DNA of 64,000 nucleotides from Bacteroidota bacterium. GTDB lineage: Bacteria; Bacteroidota; Bacteroidia; B-17B0; Aurantibacillaceae. Under the pieces are notes generated by a model. That model worked only from the letters and a program-made list of their open reading frames with translations, was not told the DNA's origin and did not search any database. Below are positions 8,279 to 18,133 of this stretch, piece after piece. How positions within the stretch are numbered: position 1 is the stretch's first letter; every line of letters starts with the position of its first letter. The DNA lies in assembly GCA_017303905.1 (NCBI GenBank), contig JAFLBH010000002.1:310001-374000 (forward strand), read 5' to 3'. The translations under genes and the position numbers were made by a program.

Positions 8279-10534
8279 ATGAAAATGAAGCCGATTCAAT
8301 TAATATATAAATGGTTCTTTAATGAAAGGGAAACACTGTACCGAATTTACCTTTTAGCCACGCTGCAGGGTGCTATGTATCTCATCATCCCCTTGGGTAT
8401 TCAAGGTATTATTACTTACACAATGGCGGGACAATTCTCAGCCTCATTAATATTATTAGCAGGCATTACCATTTTGGCTGTTCTTTTTGCCGGATTATTT
8501 CAATTATGGCAAATGCGTATTAACGAAACCCTTCATGAAAAGATCTTTGCTTCCTTATCCGAAAAAATCACCCATTTGCTTGGCGAAAAAGAAAGAGGTA
8601 CACATATTACAAGTAAGATTAATCAATTCTTCGAGGTGGTAACACTTCAAAAAGGAATCAGTAAAATATTACTTGAGTTTTCATTTGCAGTTATAAGTAT
8701 TTTATTCGGTTTAATTATTTTACCTGCTTACAGCTCTTGGTTCCTCATTTTTAGTTTCATCATGACTATTTCTTTCTATCTTATTTTGAAAAATTACGGA
8801 CAGAAAGCGGTAGATACGAGTATTAAAACATCTAAAAACAAATATAACCTGGGAAATCAATTTGCAAGTTATTGTCAATCCATAGTGTCTCCGGAAAATC
8901 AAATTAAAGCGCAGCAGGAGTTAGACGAATACCTTGTTAACAGACAATTACATTACAAAGTATTAGAAACTCAATACAAAGTTATCTTAACATTTAAAAC
9001 CATTTTCGTGAGCATTCTTTTATTCGTTGGTGCATTTTTGGTTCAAACAGGCGAATTGAATATCGGACAATTTGTAGCCTCCGAAATCATTGTGTTGCTT
9101 GTGATAAATTCGGTTGAGAAACTGGTGACCAACTTAAGCACCGTATATGATTTAATTACCGCGCTTTATAAAGTGGAAGAAATTTTTGAAGCACAACCCT
9201 CCTCTTCTTTTTTAAATAATGCCCGCATCAGCGAACCCGTATTTCAAAAAATATACCGCCATAAATATTCGAAAGCAATTAAAGCGCTTTCTTATACGGT
9301 TTTATTTACTGCGCTTGGTTTATTGTTTTTTCCGTGGACACAAAACATTGAAGCAAACGGAAAAGTAACAACATTGAATCCGGAAAACAGACCGCAAACA
9401 ATTAATTCACGCATTGCTGGTCGAATTGAAAAATGGTTTGTAAATGAAGGTGATTATGTAAAGCAAAACGATACCATTGCCTTCATTTCAGAAGTAAAAG
9501 ATGAGTATTTCGATCCGCAACTCATTAGTCGTTCCGAAAGTCAAATTAAAGCCAAAGAATCATCGATTGTGTCCTATGAACAGAAAATTAACGCCATCGA
9601 TTTACAGGTTGACGCCTTAACTTCTAATCTAAAACTAAAAACAGAACAGATTAAAAATAAATTCTTACAAGGAAAAAATAAATTAGCCAGCGACAGTGCC
9701 GAAATGATTAGCAGCGCTAATAACTATAAGGTTGCCGAAGAACAATTTAAACGCTATGAGGATTTATTAAACAAAGGAGTAATTTCAAAAACAGATCTTG
9801 AAAACAGAAAAGTAAAAGTACAGGATGCCTTAGCTAAAAAAATTGACAGCGAAAACAAATTCATTAACAGTAAAAACGAATTATTAAACATTGAACTTGA
9901 ACTTAATTCGGTAAGACAAGATTACAATGAAAAATTAATGAAAGCCGAGTCGGATAAATTTTCGAGTATGTCTGCTTTATACGATGCGGAAGCGACCTTA
10001 ACCAAAATGCAAGGACAATTAGCGAATTATTCGGTGAGACAAACTTATTACTACGTATTAGCGCCACAAACCGGATTTATTACAAAAACTTTTTCGCAAG
10101 GAGTTGGAGAAGTTATTAAAGAAGGTTCACCTATATGCAGTATTGTTCCGGAGAGCAAAGAACAAAGCATTGAATTATATGTCGATCCAATTGATTTACC
10201 GTTAATGCGTAAAGGACAAAATGTACAAGTGATATTTGACGGTTGGCCGGCATTTGTATTTAGCGGATGGCCGGGTGTTAGTTTTGGAACTTTTAGCGCA
10301 GAAGTAACAGCAATTGATAAAACCATTAGTGATAATGGAAAATTCAGAGTTCTTGCCGTAAATAAAAAGGGAGAGAAATGGCCTGACGCTATTCAAATTG
10401 GTGGTGGTGTAAAAGGCTTTGCTTTATTAAAGGATGTTCCGCTTATCTATGAATTATGGCGAAAGGTGAATGGTTTTCCGCCTGAGTTTTATCAAGAAAC
10501 AAAAACAGCTAAAAATTCAAAAGGAACTAAATAA
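8279..10534 (+). CDS. ABC-exporter transmembrane domain fused to HlyD-type adaptor, no ATPase domain
   Basis: 751 residues in two recognisable halves. Residues about 20-305 are a type I ABC exporter membrane domain (helices near 22-45, 53-75, 132-152, 155-172, 240-257, 266-282; GELNIGQFVASEI before the last helix). Residues about 318-745 are a complete HlyD/AcrA-type membrane fusion protein: one inner-membrane helix (334-352), a lipoyl half-motif with GRIEKWFVNEGDYVK, a long coiled coil (about 415-590), the second lipoyl half (APQTGFITKTFSQGVGE) and a beta-barrel end. The nucleotide-binding domain that normally follows the membrane domain is missing: no Walker A, LSGGQ signature or Walker B is seen. 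It is followed after 1 bp by tolC. It may be a natural fusion using a separate ATPase, or the product of an internal deletion near nt 9197-9235. Confidence 0.8.
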   Translation: MKMKPIQLIYKWFFNERETLYRIYLLATLQGAMYLIIPLGIQGIITYTMAGQFSASLILLAGITILAVLFAGLFQLWQMRINETLHEKIFASLSEKITHLLGEKERGTHITSKINQFFEVVTLQKGISKILLEFSFAVISILFGLIILPAYSSWFLIFSFIMTISFYLILKNYGQKAVDTSIKTSKNKYNLGNQFASYCQSIVSPENQIKAQQELDEYLVNRQLHYKVLETQYKVILTFKTIFVSILLFVGAFLVQTGELNIGQFVASEIIVLLVINSVEKLVTNLSTVYDLITALYKVEEIFEAQPSSSFLNNARISEPVFQKIYRHKYSKAIKALSYTVLFTALGLLFFPWTQNIEANGKVTTLNPENRPQTINSRIAGRIEKWFVNEGDYVKQNDTIAFISEVKDEYFDPQLISRSESQIKAKESSIVSYEQKINAIDLQVDALTSNLKLKTEQIKNKFLQGKNKLASDSAEMISSANNYKVAEEQFKRYEDLLNKGVISKTDLENRKVKVQDALAKKIDSENKFINSKNELLNIELELNSVRQDYNEKLMKAESDKFSSMSALYDAEATLTKMQGQLANYSVRQTYYYVLAPQTGFITKTFSQGVGEVIKEGSPICSIVPESKEQSIELYVDPIDLPLMRKGQNVQVIFDGWPAFVFSGWPGVSFGTFSAEVTAIDKTISDNGKFRVLAVNKKGEKWPDAIQIGGGVKGFALLKDVPLIYELWRKVNGFPPEFYQETKTAKNSKGTK

Positions 10535-10535
10535 A

Positions 10536-11942
10536 ATGGCAAACCTAAAACACATAACTCTTCTACTAGTATTTTGCCATGGTTTAATAATGGGACAGAG
10601 TTCGATGATGCCATCAGGCTTAAGCCTTAAACAATACATTAGTAATATAGAAGAGAATTATCCTCTGGTACAGCGTGCCGACAATCTCATCCATCAGGCT
10701 AAATTAAATTTAAAAGCGCAAAGAGGTCAGTATGATCCGTTTATTAAAGCCGATTACAACAATAAATATTTTGATGGAAATAACTACTATTCGGTTTTAA
10801 ATTCAGAAATAAAACAACCACTTTTTACTTCACAATATTTAAAAGCGGGTTATGAGTTTGGTGATGGTATTTATTTAAATCCGGAATCAAAAACCAGTTC
10901 GTATGGTTTACCATTTGTTGGCTTTGAGGCGGCACTCTTGCAAGGTATGTTTTTTGATAAACGACGTGCCGGCGTATTAAAAGCACGTGAATACATCGAT
11001 TATGGTAAAGCGGAGAGAAATGAAATTGTGAATGATGTTTTATTTAACGCGATTAATGCGTACAGTGAATTAAGTTTTGTGAATAAACAACTTACCATCT
11101 ACAGGTATTTTATTCAACTCGCTCAAATCAGAAATAACGGTATTAGCGCCTTGGCGCAAATTGGCGAAAAACCATTTATTGACACGGTTGAAGCGTCTAT
11201 CATTTATCAAAGTCGCGTTCTTGAATTACAAGCCCTTGAAATCGAAAACAGAAAGAAAAAAGCATCGGTGAATTCATTTAACTGGTTTCAAAACGGTAAT
11301 ACCGATTTACAATTTGATTTCACACCCGACTCTCTCGATCAATTATTTGAAGTATATAAAAACATCATGGTGCGTGAATTGAATATTGATAGTATTAACA
11401 ACCCCATCATTCAACAATATAAAATCAAGCAAAATATTTTAAAAATAGATAAACGTTTAAAAGCCGAGATGATAAAACCACAATTAGACGTTAAATACAA
11501 TTTTCTCACAAACGATAACGGTGCCTTTAATCCCCAATTAACAAGCAATAATTACAGATGGGGCGCTACCCTTTCCTTTCCGCTTTTTTTAAGAACACCA
11601 AGAAACGAATATAAAATAGCCGGCTTAGATGTTTTAAATGCCAAATTGGAAACGGAGACAAAAAGCAATGAGCTCAACAATAAAATTAATTTTACTGTTA
11701 AAGCACTCACAGTTATTACGGAGCAAATTAATAACGCGGCCAAAAATGTGGCGCTCAGCAAACGACTTTTGGAAGCTGAAAAATTAAAATTTGATAATGG
11801 AGAAAGCTCCTTGTTTCTATTGAATATGCGTGAAAATAAATGGCTGGAAACTGAGCTTAAGTTAGCGGAATACAAACTTAAATTCATTGAAACGGTGTTA
11901 CAACTTGTACACCTGAAAGGTAACTTAAACTATAAAGCCTAA
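10536..11942 (+). CDS. TolC family outer-membrane efflux protein
   Basis: About 468 residues from the chosen start. It has a signal peptide (MANLKHITLLLVF...MGQ), then two structural repeats rich in long helices typical of TolC: LSLKQYISNIEENYPLV and AQRGQYDPFIKADY in the first half, KPQLDVKYNF and LSFPLF in the second. The outer-membrane channel would connect to the HlyD half of the upstream protein. The frame is open from 10470, but that start lies inside the upstream gene and precedes the signal peptide by 22 residues. The ATG at 10536 is 1 bp after the upstream stop and is preferred. Confidence 0.88.
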   Translation: MANLKHITLLLVFCHGLIMGQSSMMPSGLSLKQYISNIEENYPLVQRADNLIHQAKLNLKAQRGQYDPFIKADYNNKYFDGNNYYSVLNSEIKQPLFTSQYLKAGYEFGDGIYLNPESKTSSYGLPFVGFEAALLQGMFFDKRRAGVLKAREYIDYGKAERNEIVNDVLFNAINAYSELSFVNKQLTIYRYFIQLAQIRNNGISALAQIGEKPFIDTVEASIIYQSRVLELQALEIENRKKKASVNSFNWFQNGNTDLQFDFTPDSLDQLFEVYKNIMVRELNIDSINNPIIQQYKIKQNILKIDKRLKAEMIKPQLDVKYNFLTNDNGAFNPQLTSNNYRWGATLSFPLFLRTPRNEYKIAGLDVLNAKLETETKSNELNNKINFTVKALTVITEQINNAAKNVALSKRLLEAEKLKFDNGESSLFLLNMRENKWLETELKLAEYKLKFIETVLQLVHLKGNLNYKA

Positions 11943-11947
11943 TTGAT

Positions 11948-12259
11948 ATGATTTTATTAAATGTAATTACAAAAGACGAAAAGGTTCTAGATACCATCAT
12001 TCAACAAGTGCTGGAACACAGGTTCAGTAAGAGTGTGCAATTGGATCATGAAGTGAATTTCTATCTCCATGGTTCCGAGATACGCGAAATAAAAACTCCA
12101 AAAGTAAGTTTCATAACTAAAGCTTTACTGTATAAAGAAATTGAGGAAATGCTTTTTGGTATAGCAGGCAGTCACAATATTACAATATATTCTATACCAA
12201 TCGGACAAATGAATGAGGCTTACGCCAATGAAATACGAAATTATTTGAAGGCTGTTTAA
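11948..12259 (+). CDS. CutA1-like small protein
   Basis: 103 residues. The order of elements fits the CutA1/GlnB-like ferredoxin fold: an N-terminal strand, a helix (DTIIQQVLEHRFSKS), a strand with YLHGSEIRE in the place of the family's YxWxGxI, a second strand and helix (FITKALLYKEIEEMLF), then HNITIYSIPI, matching the usual HPYExPxIxxxPI. The match is weak and the family's function (trimeric, implicated in metal tolerance) is not settled. It follows tolC by 5 bp and overlaps the next gene by 1 base, so it belongs to the export operon. Confidence 0.5.
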   Translation: MILLNVITKDEKVLDTIIQQVLEHRFSKSVQLDHEVNFYLHGSEIREIKTPKVSFITKALLYKEIEEMLFGIAGSHNITIYSIPIGQMNEAYANEIRNYLKAV

Positions 12260-12864
12260 TGAAGTGGTGTTCTTTCATAGCATTATTCATACTTATAAAT
12301 TTTAAAATCAAAGGTCAATCATACGACCTTGGCACCAAAGTTATCTATCTTGGTTCATCTGCTGCCATTCGTCATCTCGATCAAAATATCACGAACTCGC
12401 AAACAACCGATTATTACAAAACACCCATTATTGCAATAGGTTTAGATTATTGTTTTAGCCGAATAAGAGAGGTAAGTAATTCACGACTTGGCATTGGTCC
12501 GTACTTTTCTACTTGGTCGGCCAAACGAATTTACACCGATGATAAAAACAATCAATGGGAAAAAAGCTGGAGTGATTTTGCTTTTGGGGCTAGGTTTACA
12601 CATCACTTAACCTACTTTATTCGCGAAAAATTAGATGTATGCAGCGGAGTTATCTTTGGAGCTCGTTACCGCCATTATCATTTTATTGAGAAAGAACAGG
12701 CAGGTTTACCGGTAAATTATCGCGATAAACAATGGTTGCCAATGGCAGGAATCACTGCTACGATTAAGTACTACTTTTATAAGGATATAGGCTTATTTGC
12801 GGAAGGAACTTTAGGTTACAAAACCGATTCGTTCTTATTCGGTTTATGCTATAAAATCAATTAA
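12259..12864 (+). CDS. Predicted outer-membrane barrel protein, unknown
   Basis: 201 residues. A signal peptide (first about 19 residues, ending KGQ) is followed by alternating hydrophobic/polar strands rich in Tyr, Gly and Arg and ending in FLFGLCYKIN, as for small eight-stranded outer-membrane barrels. No specific family is recognised. It shares one base with the CutA-like gene upstream (TAATG) and its last 8 bases overlap the convergent SpoIIE gene. Its position suggests it is the last gene of the TetR-controlled export operon. Confidence 0.55.
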   Translation: MKWCSFIALFILINFKIKGQSYDLGTKVIYLGSSAAIRHLDQNITNSQTTDYYKTPIIAIGLDYCFSRIREVSNSRLGIGPYFSTWSAKRIYTDDKNNQWEKSWSDFAFGARFTHHLTYFIREKLDVCSGVIFGARYRHYHFIEKEQAGLPVNYRDKQWLPMAGITATIKYYFYKDIGLFAEGTLGYKTDSFLFGLCYKIN

Positions 12865-14245
12865 TCTTAACGCCAATTACCAACACATCATCAGTTTGCT
12901 CCATATTCCCTTTCCAATCATAAAACGCTTTCATTAAAGTGTCTTTTTGTAGTTGAAATTTTTTTGTGTGATTAGTCAGAATAATCTCTTCAAATTGCTT
13001 ATAACGAAACTTCTTTCCTTTTGGTCCTCCAAACTGATCGGCGTAACCATCCGTGAACGTATAAACAATATCACCCTTTTCTAATTGAAATTTTTGCGTT
13101 GTAAATGGTTTTGGGTCATGAAAAAATCCGCAAGGTTGCTTGTCGGCTTTCATATCCATAATTTCATTGTTACGCACTACATAAAATGAATTATTGGCCG
13201 CTGCATACTGCAATTCGTTTGTTTTAGTATTTATACCACACAAAACAATATCCATACCGTCTTTATTCTCCTCTGTACTGGCTCCCTGCTTTAGTGTATT
13301 AATGATTTTATCTCGCAAAAGGTTTAATATTTCTGCCGGATCTATTGATTTTCTGGTATCAATGATTTCTTCCAAAAAAGACAAGCCCAACATCGTCATA
13401 AATCCGCCGGGCACACCATGTCCGGTACAATCTCCGGTTGCATAGTAAATAAAATCATCCTTTTTCCTTACCCAATAAAAATCACCGCTTACAATATCCT
13501 TCGGTTGAAACAAAACGAAACTATCGGCGAAGTGTTTATTAAAATCAATTTCGGTAGGAATGAAAGCGCGTTGAATTCTTTTCGCGTAATTAATGCTATC
13601 TGTAATTTCCTTCTTTTGCTCTACTACGGTGTTTCTCTCCTCCTCTATCACTTCCTTTGATTTGGCCAATTCAAGTCGACTCCTGATTTCATTTAAGGTT
13701 AAACGATAACGTGTACGAATCAGAAAGGCGCTAAACAGAGCTACAGTAAGCACCAATAAACCTCCGCTGATAACAAACTGATCAACACTTAAATTACTGT
13801 TTGCGGCGTAAAAAGCAATGTTGCAAATAACAGTGATGATGAGTAGAATGATAGAATAAATAAAATCCCAGTACACCAACATACCCACACCAATAAACAA
13901 CACCATGTAGGCAAAAGCGTGCTTCTGTAAATGTTCCAAATCCATTACGCTCCACATATATGCGTTTTGTATGGAGATACCCAACACCAAAACGAAAAGC
14001 GTCATGTATATGTTAAGCTTATGGAATTTTTTGGAAAGCAGTATAAGTGCTGTAATTCCGGATACAGATGCTCTGAATAATAAAAACGGAATCCAATAAT
14101 CAGGAATGATAAAATAATCGCTGATGAACCATACCAAATTCAGCACAACCCCTACCCAACAGGTAATTACCTGAAAACGTTCGGTGGAACGATAAAATTC
14201 ATTTTCTACCTCCTGCTTGGAAACGGATATGTCAGTCGCAATCAT
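12857..14245 (-). CDS. SpoIIE-type PP2C phosphatase with membrane N-terminus
   Basis: 462 residues. About six transmembrane helices (residues 28-175) lead through a charged helix (LAKSKEVIEEERNTVVEQKKEI) and the linker DSINYAKRIQ into a SpoIIE/PP2C-like Ser/Thr phosphatase domain. Metal-binding Asp/Gly motifs are visible: KDIVSGDFYW, GDCTGHGVPGGFM, FTDGYADQFGG and EQTDDVLVIGV. Such proteins dephosphorylate anti-anti-sigma (STAS) or other partners in response to a membrane signal; the signal is unknown. Two relatives with different N-termini lie at 35701-36741 and 40692-42668. It is converging with the export operon. Confidence 0.88.
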   Translation of the reverse strand: MIATDISVSKQEVENEFYRSTERFQVITCWVGVVLNLVWFISDYFIIPDYWIPFLLFRASVSGITALILLSKKFHKLNIYMTLFVLVLGISIQNAYMWSVMDLEHLQKHAFAYMVLFIGVGMLVYWDFIYSIILLIITVICNIAFYAANSNLSVDQFVISGGLLVLTVALFSAFLIRTRYRLTLNEIRSRLELAKSKEVIEEERNTVVEQKKEITDSINYAKRIQRAFIPTEIDFNKHFADSFVLFQPKDIVSGDFYWVRKKDDFIYYATGDCTGHGVPGGFMTMLGLSFLEEIIDTRKSIDPAEILNLLRDKIINTLKQGASTEENKDGMDIVLCGINTKTNELQYAAANNSFYVVRNNEIMDMKADKQPCGFFHDPKPFTTQKFQLEKGDIVYTFTDGYADQFGGPKGKKFRYKQFEEIILTNHTKKFQLQKDTLMKAFYDWKGNMEQTDDVLVIGVKIN

Positions 14246-14293
14246 ATTAGATGCAATTTAGAAAATAAAACGTAAAATCAAAACACTAAATAA

Positions 14294-15940
14294 TTAGTGT
14301 TGCTTTTTAGTAACCGTTTTAAGGTTTAAAAGGTTCATTGGATTGGTAGATAAGCCTTCTATGTTGTGGCTAACCAAGCGGATAATTTGGTCGTAGTATA
14401 ATGGAATAACCGGAGCGTCGTCCATAACCATTTGATCCATTTTTTGATACAATACCGTTTTTATACTATCATTTGTCTCATGAATGGCGTTTTCAAATAA
14501 GATATCAAAATCAGGATTTTTGTAATGTGAAAAATTAAAGCCTGCCGGACAGAAATTTTTGCTGTAGAACATGCTCATGTAGTTTTCTTCATCGGCATAA
14601 TCTGCCACCCATGATTTTTTATACATGTTATATTCGCATGAAGCAACCGCCTGACGTAAAACAGAAGGCTTATCAACACTGATTTTCATTTTCACATTGA
14701 TTTCAGCTAATTGCGATTGAATAAACTCAACTTGCTCTTTGTAATTATCTGTAGTATGTAAAGTAATTTCAGGCAAGCCCTTTCCACCCGGGAAACCGGC
14801 TTCAGTCAGTAACTGACGTGCCTTATCCTGATTGAAAACGTAGCCCTTAATTTTAGTGGTATCGTATGCCTTTAATCCTTTCGGAATAAATCCGGCAGTA
14901 GCCGCAACACCCACATTATTTCTTAAATAAGTAATTAATTTTTGGCGGTCGAAACCATAATTAATTGCTTGGCGTACCTTTTTTAATCGTAAAGGAGAGT
15001 TTTTTACAATGTCGATGTTCTCATCTATTAAAATACCAACATAATCGGTTTTAAGGAAGGTTTGTTTTTGAAGTATAAACTTCTTAGCGTAAACATCGCG
15101 AAGTTCTCCGCTTTTATCTAACACCTCGTTAATATTAAAGGCATCAGCGCCACTTAACATATCAAACTTTCCGTTTAATAATTCCATAAAGGCAGTTTCA
15201 CGGTCTTTTACAAACGAAACAGATACAGCATCTAAATAAGGTAACTTATTTCCTTTCTCATCAGTCTCAAAATAATTCGGATTTTTAATCATGTTAAGTT
15301 TCGTTCCTTCTTCCCACATTTTAAGAACAAAGGGACCGGTGCCTACGGGATTTCTTCTAAAATCCTGTTTGTATAAATCAACAGCTTCATGAGGTACCAC
15401 TGAAAAATATTTCATGGTTAAAATATTCAAGAACGCACTGAATGGTTCTTTTAGATAAATCTCAAAAACAGAATCATTGATAGCGGCAAAACCACTGTAA
15501 TTTGTTTTTTCGCTTCGGTCGATATTATTTAAAAGTGATAAAGCGCTGCTCACTTTTGCATCAAACAAGCGGTTGTATGAGAACACAAAATCTTTTGCCG
15601 TTACCTTACGGCCCTTTCCGTTTTCGAAAGCAGGGTTATCGTGAAAGTATACGTCGCTGCGTAAATAAAACGTGTACTTTAATCCATCATTACTCACTGA
15701 AAATTTTTGGGCAATACACGGAATAACATTTAACTTATCATCCGTTTGAACCAAACCATTAAATAATTGATTAACGGCCCAAATATTTTCGAGATTACTC
15801 GAAGCGGCAGGATCTAATGAGGTGATTCCTGCCATTTCATTATAGTTAAATACCGTTTTGGTAGATGTTTCTTTTTTTTCGTCGCCGCAAGAGAAAGCCA
15901 ATAGCGCGCTTGCTGCTATAAGTAATAGGGATTTACGCAT
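14294..15940 (-). CDS. Oligopeptide/dipeptide-type ABC substrate-binding lipoprotein
   Basis: 548 residues. A lipobox (LLAFSC, Cys about residue 18) precedes a family-5 solute-binding domain (DppA/OppA/SBP_bac_5). Family landmarks: SLDPAASSNLENIWAVNQLFNGL at the N-terminus, LKYTFYLRSDVYFHD, VTAKDFVFSYNRL, PVGTGPFVL, VRQAINYGFDRQKL, and DDAPVIPLYYDQ near the end. It binds peptides or related solutes outside the inner membrane. The cognate permease and ATPase genes are not adjacent. It stands alone between the SpoIIE and DUF4835 genes on the same strand. Confidence 0.9.
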   Translation of the reverse strand: MRKSLLLIAASALLAFSCGDEKKETSTKTVFNYNEMAGITSLDPAASSNLENIWAVNQLFNGLVQTDDKLNVIPCIAQKFSVSNDGLKYTFYLRSDVYFHDNPAFENGKGRKVTAKDFVFSYNRLFDAKVSSALSLLNNIDRSEKTNYSGFAAINDSVFEIYLKEPFSAFLNILTMKYFSVVPHEAVDLYKQDFRRNPVGTGPFVLKMWEEGTKLNMIKNPNYFETDEKGNKLPYLDAVSVSFVKDRETAFMELLNGKFDMLSGADAFNINEVLDKSGELRDVYAKKFILQKQTFLKTDYVGILIDENIDIVKNSPLRLKKVRQAINYGFDRQKLITYLRNNVGVAATAGFIPKGLKAYDTTKIKGYVFNQDKARQLLTEAGFPGGKGLPEITLHTTDNYKEQVEFIQSQLAEINVKMKISVDKPSVLRQAVASCEYNMYKKSWVADYADEENYMSMFYSKNFCPAGFNFSHYKNPDFDILFENAIHETNDSIKTVLYQKMDQMVMDDAPVIPLYYDQIIRLVSHNIEGLSTNPMNLLNLKTVTKKQH

Positions 15941-16020
15941 ATTACAAATATTGCAAATCGACGGGTGCTTTAGGGGGAAGCCGGCTTGCTTTTATGCACA
16001 GCGTATTGTGAAAAGGAAAA

Positions 16021-16923
16021 TTAGTTATTTGAGATCTTCAAATACTTCGTGGTGTTAGCCGGGTCGACCAACATAAGCTTTTCTACGGCTTTTGATTTTT
16101 CTTCAGGCAAGCCTTTAGAAAATACATTCACCAATTCATCGCCCTTGGCATTAAAGAAAATTTGCATGTTAAAGGAAGCAGGACGATTGTTGTAAACCGG
16201 AATCAATAAATCAAGGGAACTTAAAATGTTAGCACGACCTTGATCTACCTTATCACTCATAATGTCCAATCCTTCGCGGTGATATTTGTAGTTACAATCG
16301 CGGATGCCCTGAAATACGGGTTGCAATTGATTCTCGATTAACCAATAGCGGTTTTTTGTTCCTTCAGATGATTTCCAACCTTTTTCGGAAGTGGTTTGAG
16401 CATTGTTAACGATGGTTTGCGCCATTTGCCAATATTGAGTTCCGCCTAATGGCGAATAACTGTCGTAATCCATGGCGATTACTACATAAGCATAAAATGC
16501 AAGAACGGAAGTTAAGTTGTTTTGGAAAGTGTTTAAGTTAAATTCAAGCTGCGTAAACTGCTGAAATCTGAATTGAAAATTTTCATCAATATAATTGAAA
16601 AGCGGGGAATAATATGAGCTTTTGTAAACCGGTCTGCGACTTTGTATCTGTATGGTTCCCAGATATTCATCCGTACTTAACTTCTGTGTTACGTTAATTA
16701 AAATGGAGCAATCTATACGTTCTTGTTGGGTGTATAAATCTTTAGTCCATTTGGTATTATTCATGAACTCAAAAACGATTTTTTGCATTTGTTCGAACAC
16801 TTGCTTTTCAACGGTACCTTGCACTTGTTGCGAAACAATACTTACCTGACAATTTAATTCTTGCGCCGAAATCTGTAATCCCGCAAAAACAAAAAAGAGT
16901 GCTATAAAAATCCTTTTGAACAT
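16021..16923 (-). CDS. DUF4835 family secreted protein
   Basis: 300 residues with a signal peptide (ending ISAQE). Conserved DUF4835 features are visible: LNCQVSIVSQQVQGT directly after cleavage, the EFMNNTKWTKD block, PLFNYIDENFQF, and VVIAMDYDSYSPLGGT. The role of the family is unknown, but it is nearly always encoded beside coaBC in Bacteroidota, as here, where its ATG overlaps the coaBC stop by 1 base. It is probably periplasmic. Good family match, no known biochemistry. Confidence 0.85.
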   Translation of the reverse strand: MFKRIFIALFFVFAGLQISAQELNCQVSIVSQQVQGTVEKQVFEQMQKIVFEFMNNTKWTKDLYTQQERIDCSILINVTQKLSTDEYLGTIQIQSRRPVYKSSYYSPLFNYIDENFQFRFQQFTQLEFNLNTFQNNLTSVLAFYAYVVIAMDYDSYSPLGGTQYWQMAQTIVNNAQTTSEKGWKSSEGTKNRYWLIENQLQPVFQGIRDCNYKYHREGLDIMSDKVDQGRANILSSLDLLIPVYNNRPASFNMQIFFNAKGDELVNVFSKGLPEEKSKAVEKLMLVDPANTTKYLKISNN

Positions 16924-18128
16924 TATTTAATAGTTAGAAAATGAGCTTTAATGTGGTTAATGACATCAACGGCTATTTCTTGTTTACTTTTAAACTCAAA
17001 ATTAACCAAATTATTGTGTTTATCAATGATAGTAACGGTGTTAAAGTCGGCACCAAAAGCCGGATTTTTTTCAGAAGTGGTATTAGCTACAACCATATCC
17101 AGGTTTTTTACTTCCAGCTTTTTGCGGGCATAATCCAAAGTATCATTCGTTTCAAGCGCAAAACCCACCAATATCTGTTTTTTCTTTTTACGGCCTAATT
17201 CGGCAAGGATATCATTTGTTTTTGTGAGCTCTAAGCTCATTTCATTATCCTTCTTTTTAATTTTTATATCACTCGCAGCAGAAGGTTTATAATCCGCCAC
17301 AGCGGCCGTTAAAATAGCCACATCACATTGGTCATAAACTTTTGTGCAAGCCTCATACATTTCTTGCGCCGACTCTACGCGCTTGAGATTAACATTTTTG
17401 TTTTTTGGCGAATAAGCCGAAGGTCCTAATACCAAAGTAACCGCAGCACCTTGCGCAGCCAGTTCGTCAGCAATTGCAATTCCGGTTTTACCTGAACTTC
17501 GGTTACCGATAAATCTTACCGGATCGATAGCTTCATAAGTAGGCCCTGCATTCACCAAAAACTGTTTACCTGCCAAAGGCATAGTACTTAATAAATCACT
17601 TTCAATAAACTTAATAATATTCTCAGGCTCAGCCATTCTACCCTCGCCGCTTAAACCACTGGCTAACTCACCGCTCTCGGCAGGAATAATGATATTTCCA
17701 TTGTTTTTTAAAGTCTCCAAATTTGATTTAGTACTTGGATGCTGATACATATCCAAATCCATGGCGGGTGCAATATAAACCTTAGAACGGGCCGATAAAT
17801 ACACCGCGCAAAGCAAATTATCGCAAATTCCTTGAGCCATTTTTGCCATGGTGTTTGCCGTGGCCGGAGCTATTAAAATCAAATCGGCCCATTCGGCTAA
17901 TTGTACATGGTTATTCCAATTAGAACGGATATCAAAAAAATCAATCAGTACTTCATTTTTACTGAGAACAGAAAGAGTTCCGGGCGTAACAAATTCTTTA
18001 GCGCTTGGCGTCATCACCACCTTAACCTGAGCACCGGCTTTCACAAAAAGTCGAACCAGATGAGCGCATTTATAAGCAGCAATTCCTCCGCTAATACCTA
18101 AAACAATATTTTTATTCTGAAGCACCAT
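16923..18128 (-). CDS. coaBC: Bifunctional phosphopantothenoylcysteine synthetase/decarboxylase
   Basis: 401 residues, the usual length. The N-terminal flavoprotein (CoaC) half decarboxylates phosphopantothenoylcysteine: GISGGIAAYK, the APATANTMAKMA flavin loop, and PAMDLDMYQHP in the place of the PxMNxxMW motif. That Asn is Asp here, which I believe is common in this phylum. GLSGEGRMAEP follows. The C-terminal CoaB half (ATP/CTP-dependent ligase) begins near residue 190 with NAGPTYEAIDPVRFIGNRSSG and has ILTAAVADYKPS. It makes 4'-phosphopantetheine for coenzyme A. Gene order bamD-rpoZ-coaBC-DUF4835 is typical of the phylum. A hairpin with a U-tract lies just ahead of its start codon. Confidence 0.95.
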   Translation of the reverse strand: MVLQNKNIVLGISGGIAAYKCAHLVRLFVKAGAQVKVVMTPSAKEFVTPGTLSVLSKNEVLIDFFDIRSNWNNHVQLAEWADLILIAPATANTMAKMAQGICDNLLCAVYLSARSKVYIAPAMDLDMYQHPSTKSNLETLKNNGNIIIPAESGELASGLSGEGRMAEPENIIKFIESDLLSTMPLAGKQFLVNAGPTYEAIDPVRFIGNRSSGKTGIAIADELAAQGAAVTLVLGPSAYSPKNKNVNLKRVESAQEMYEACTKVYDQCDVAILTAAVADYKPSAASDIKIKKKDNEMSLELTKTNDILAELGRKKKKQILVGFALETNDTLDYARKKLEVKNLDMVVANTTSEKNPAFGADFNTVTIIDKHNNLVNFEFKSKQEIAVDVINHIKAHFLTIK

Positions 18129-18133
18129 AAAAA

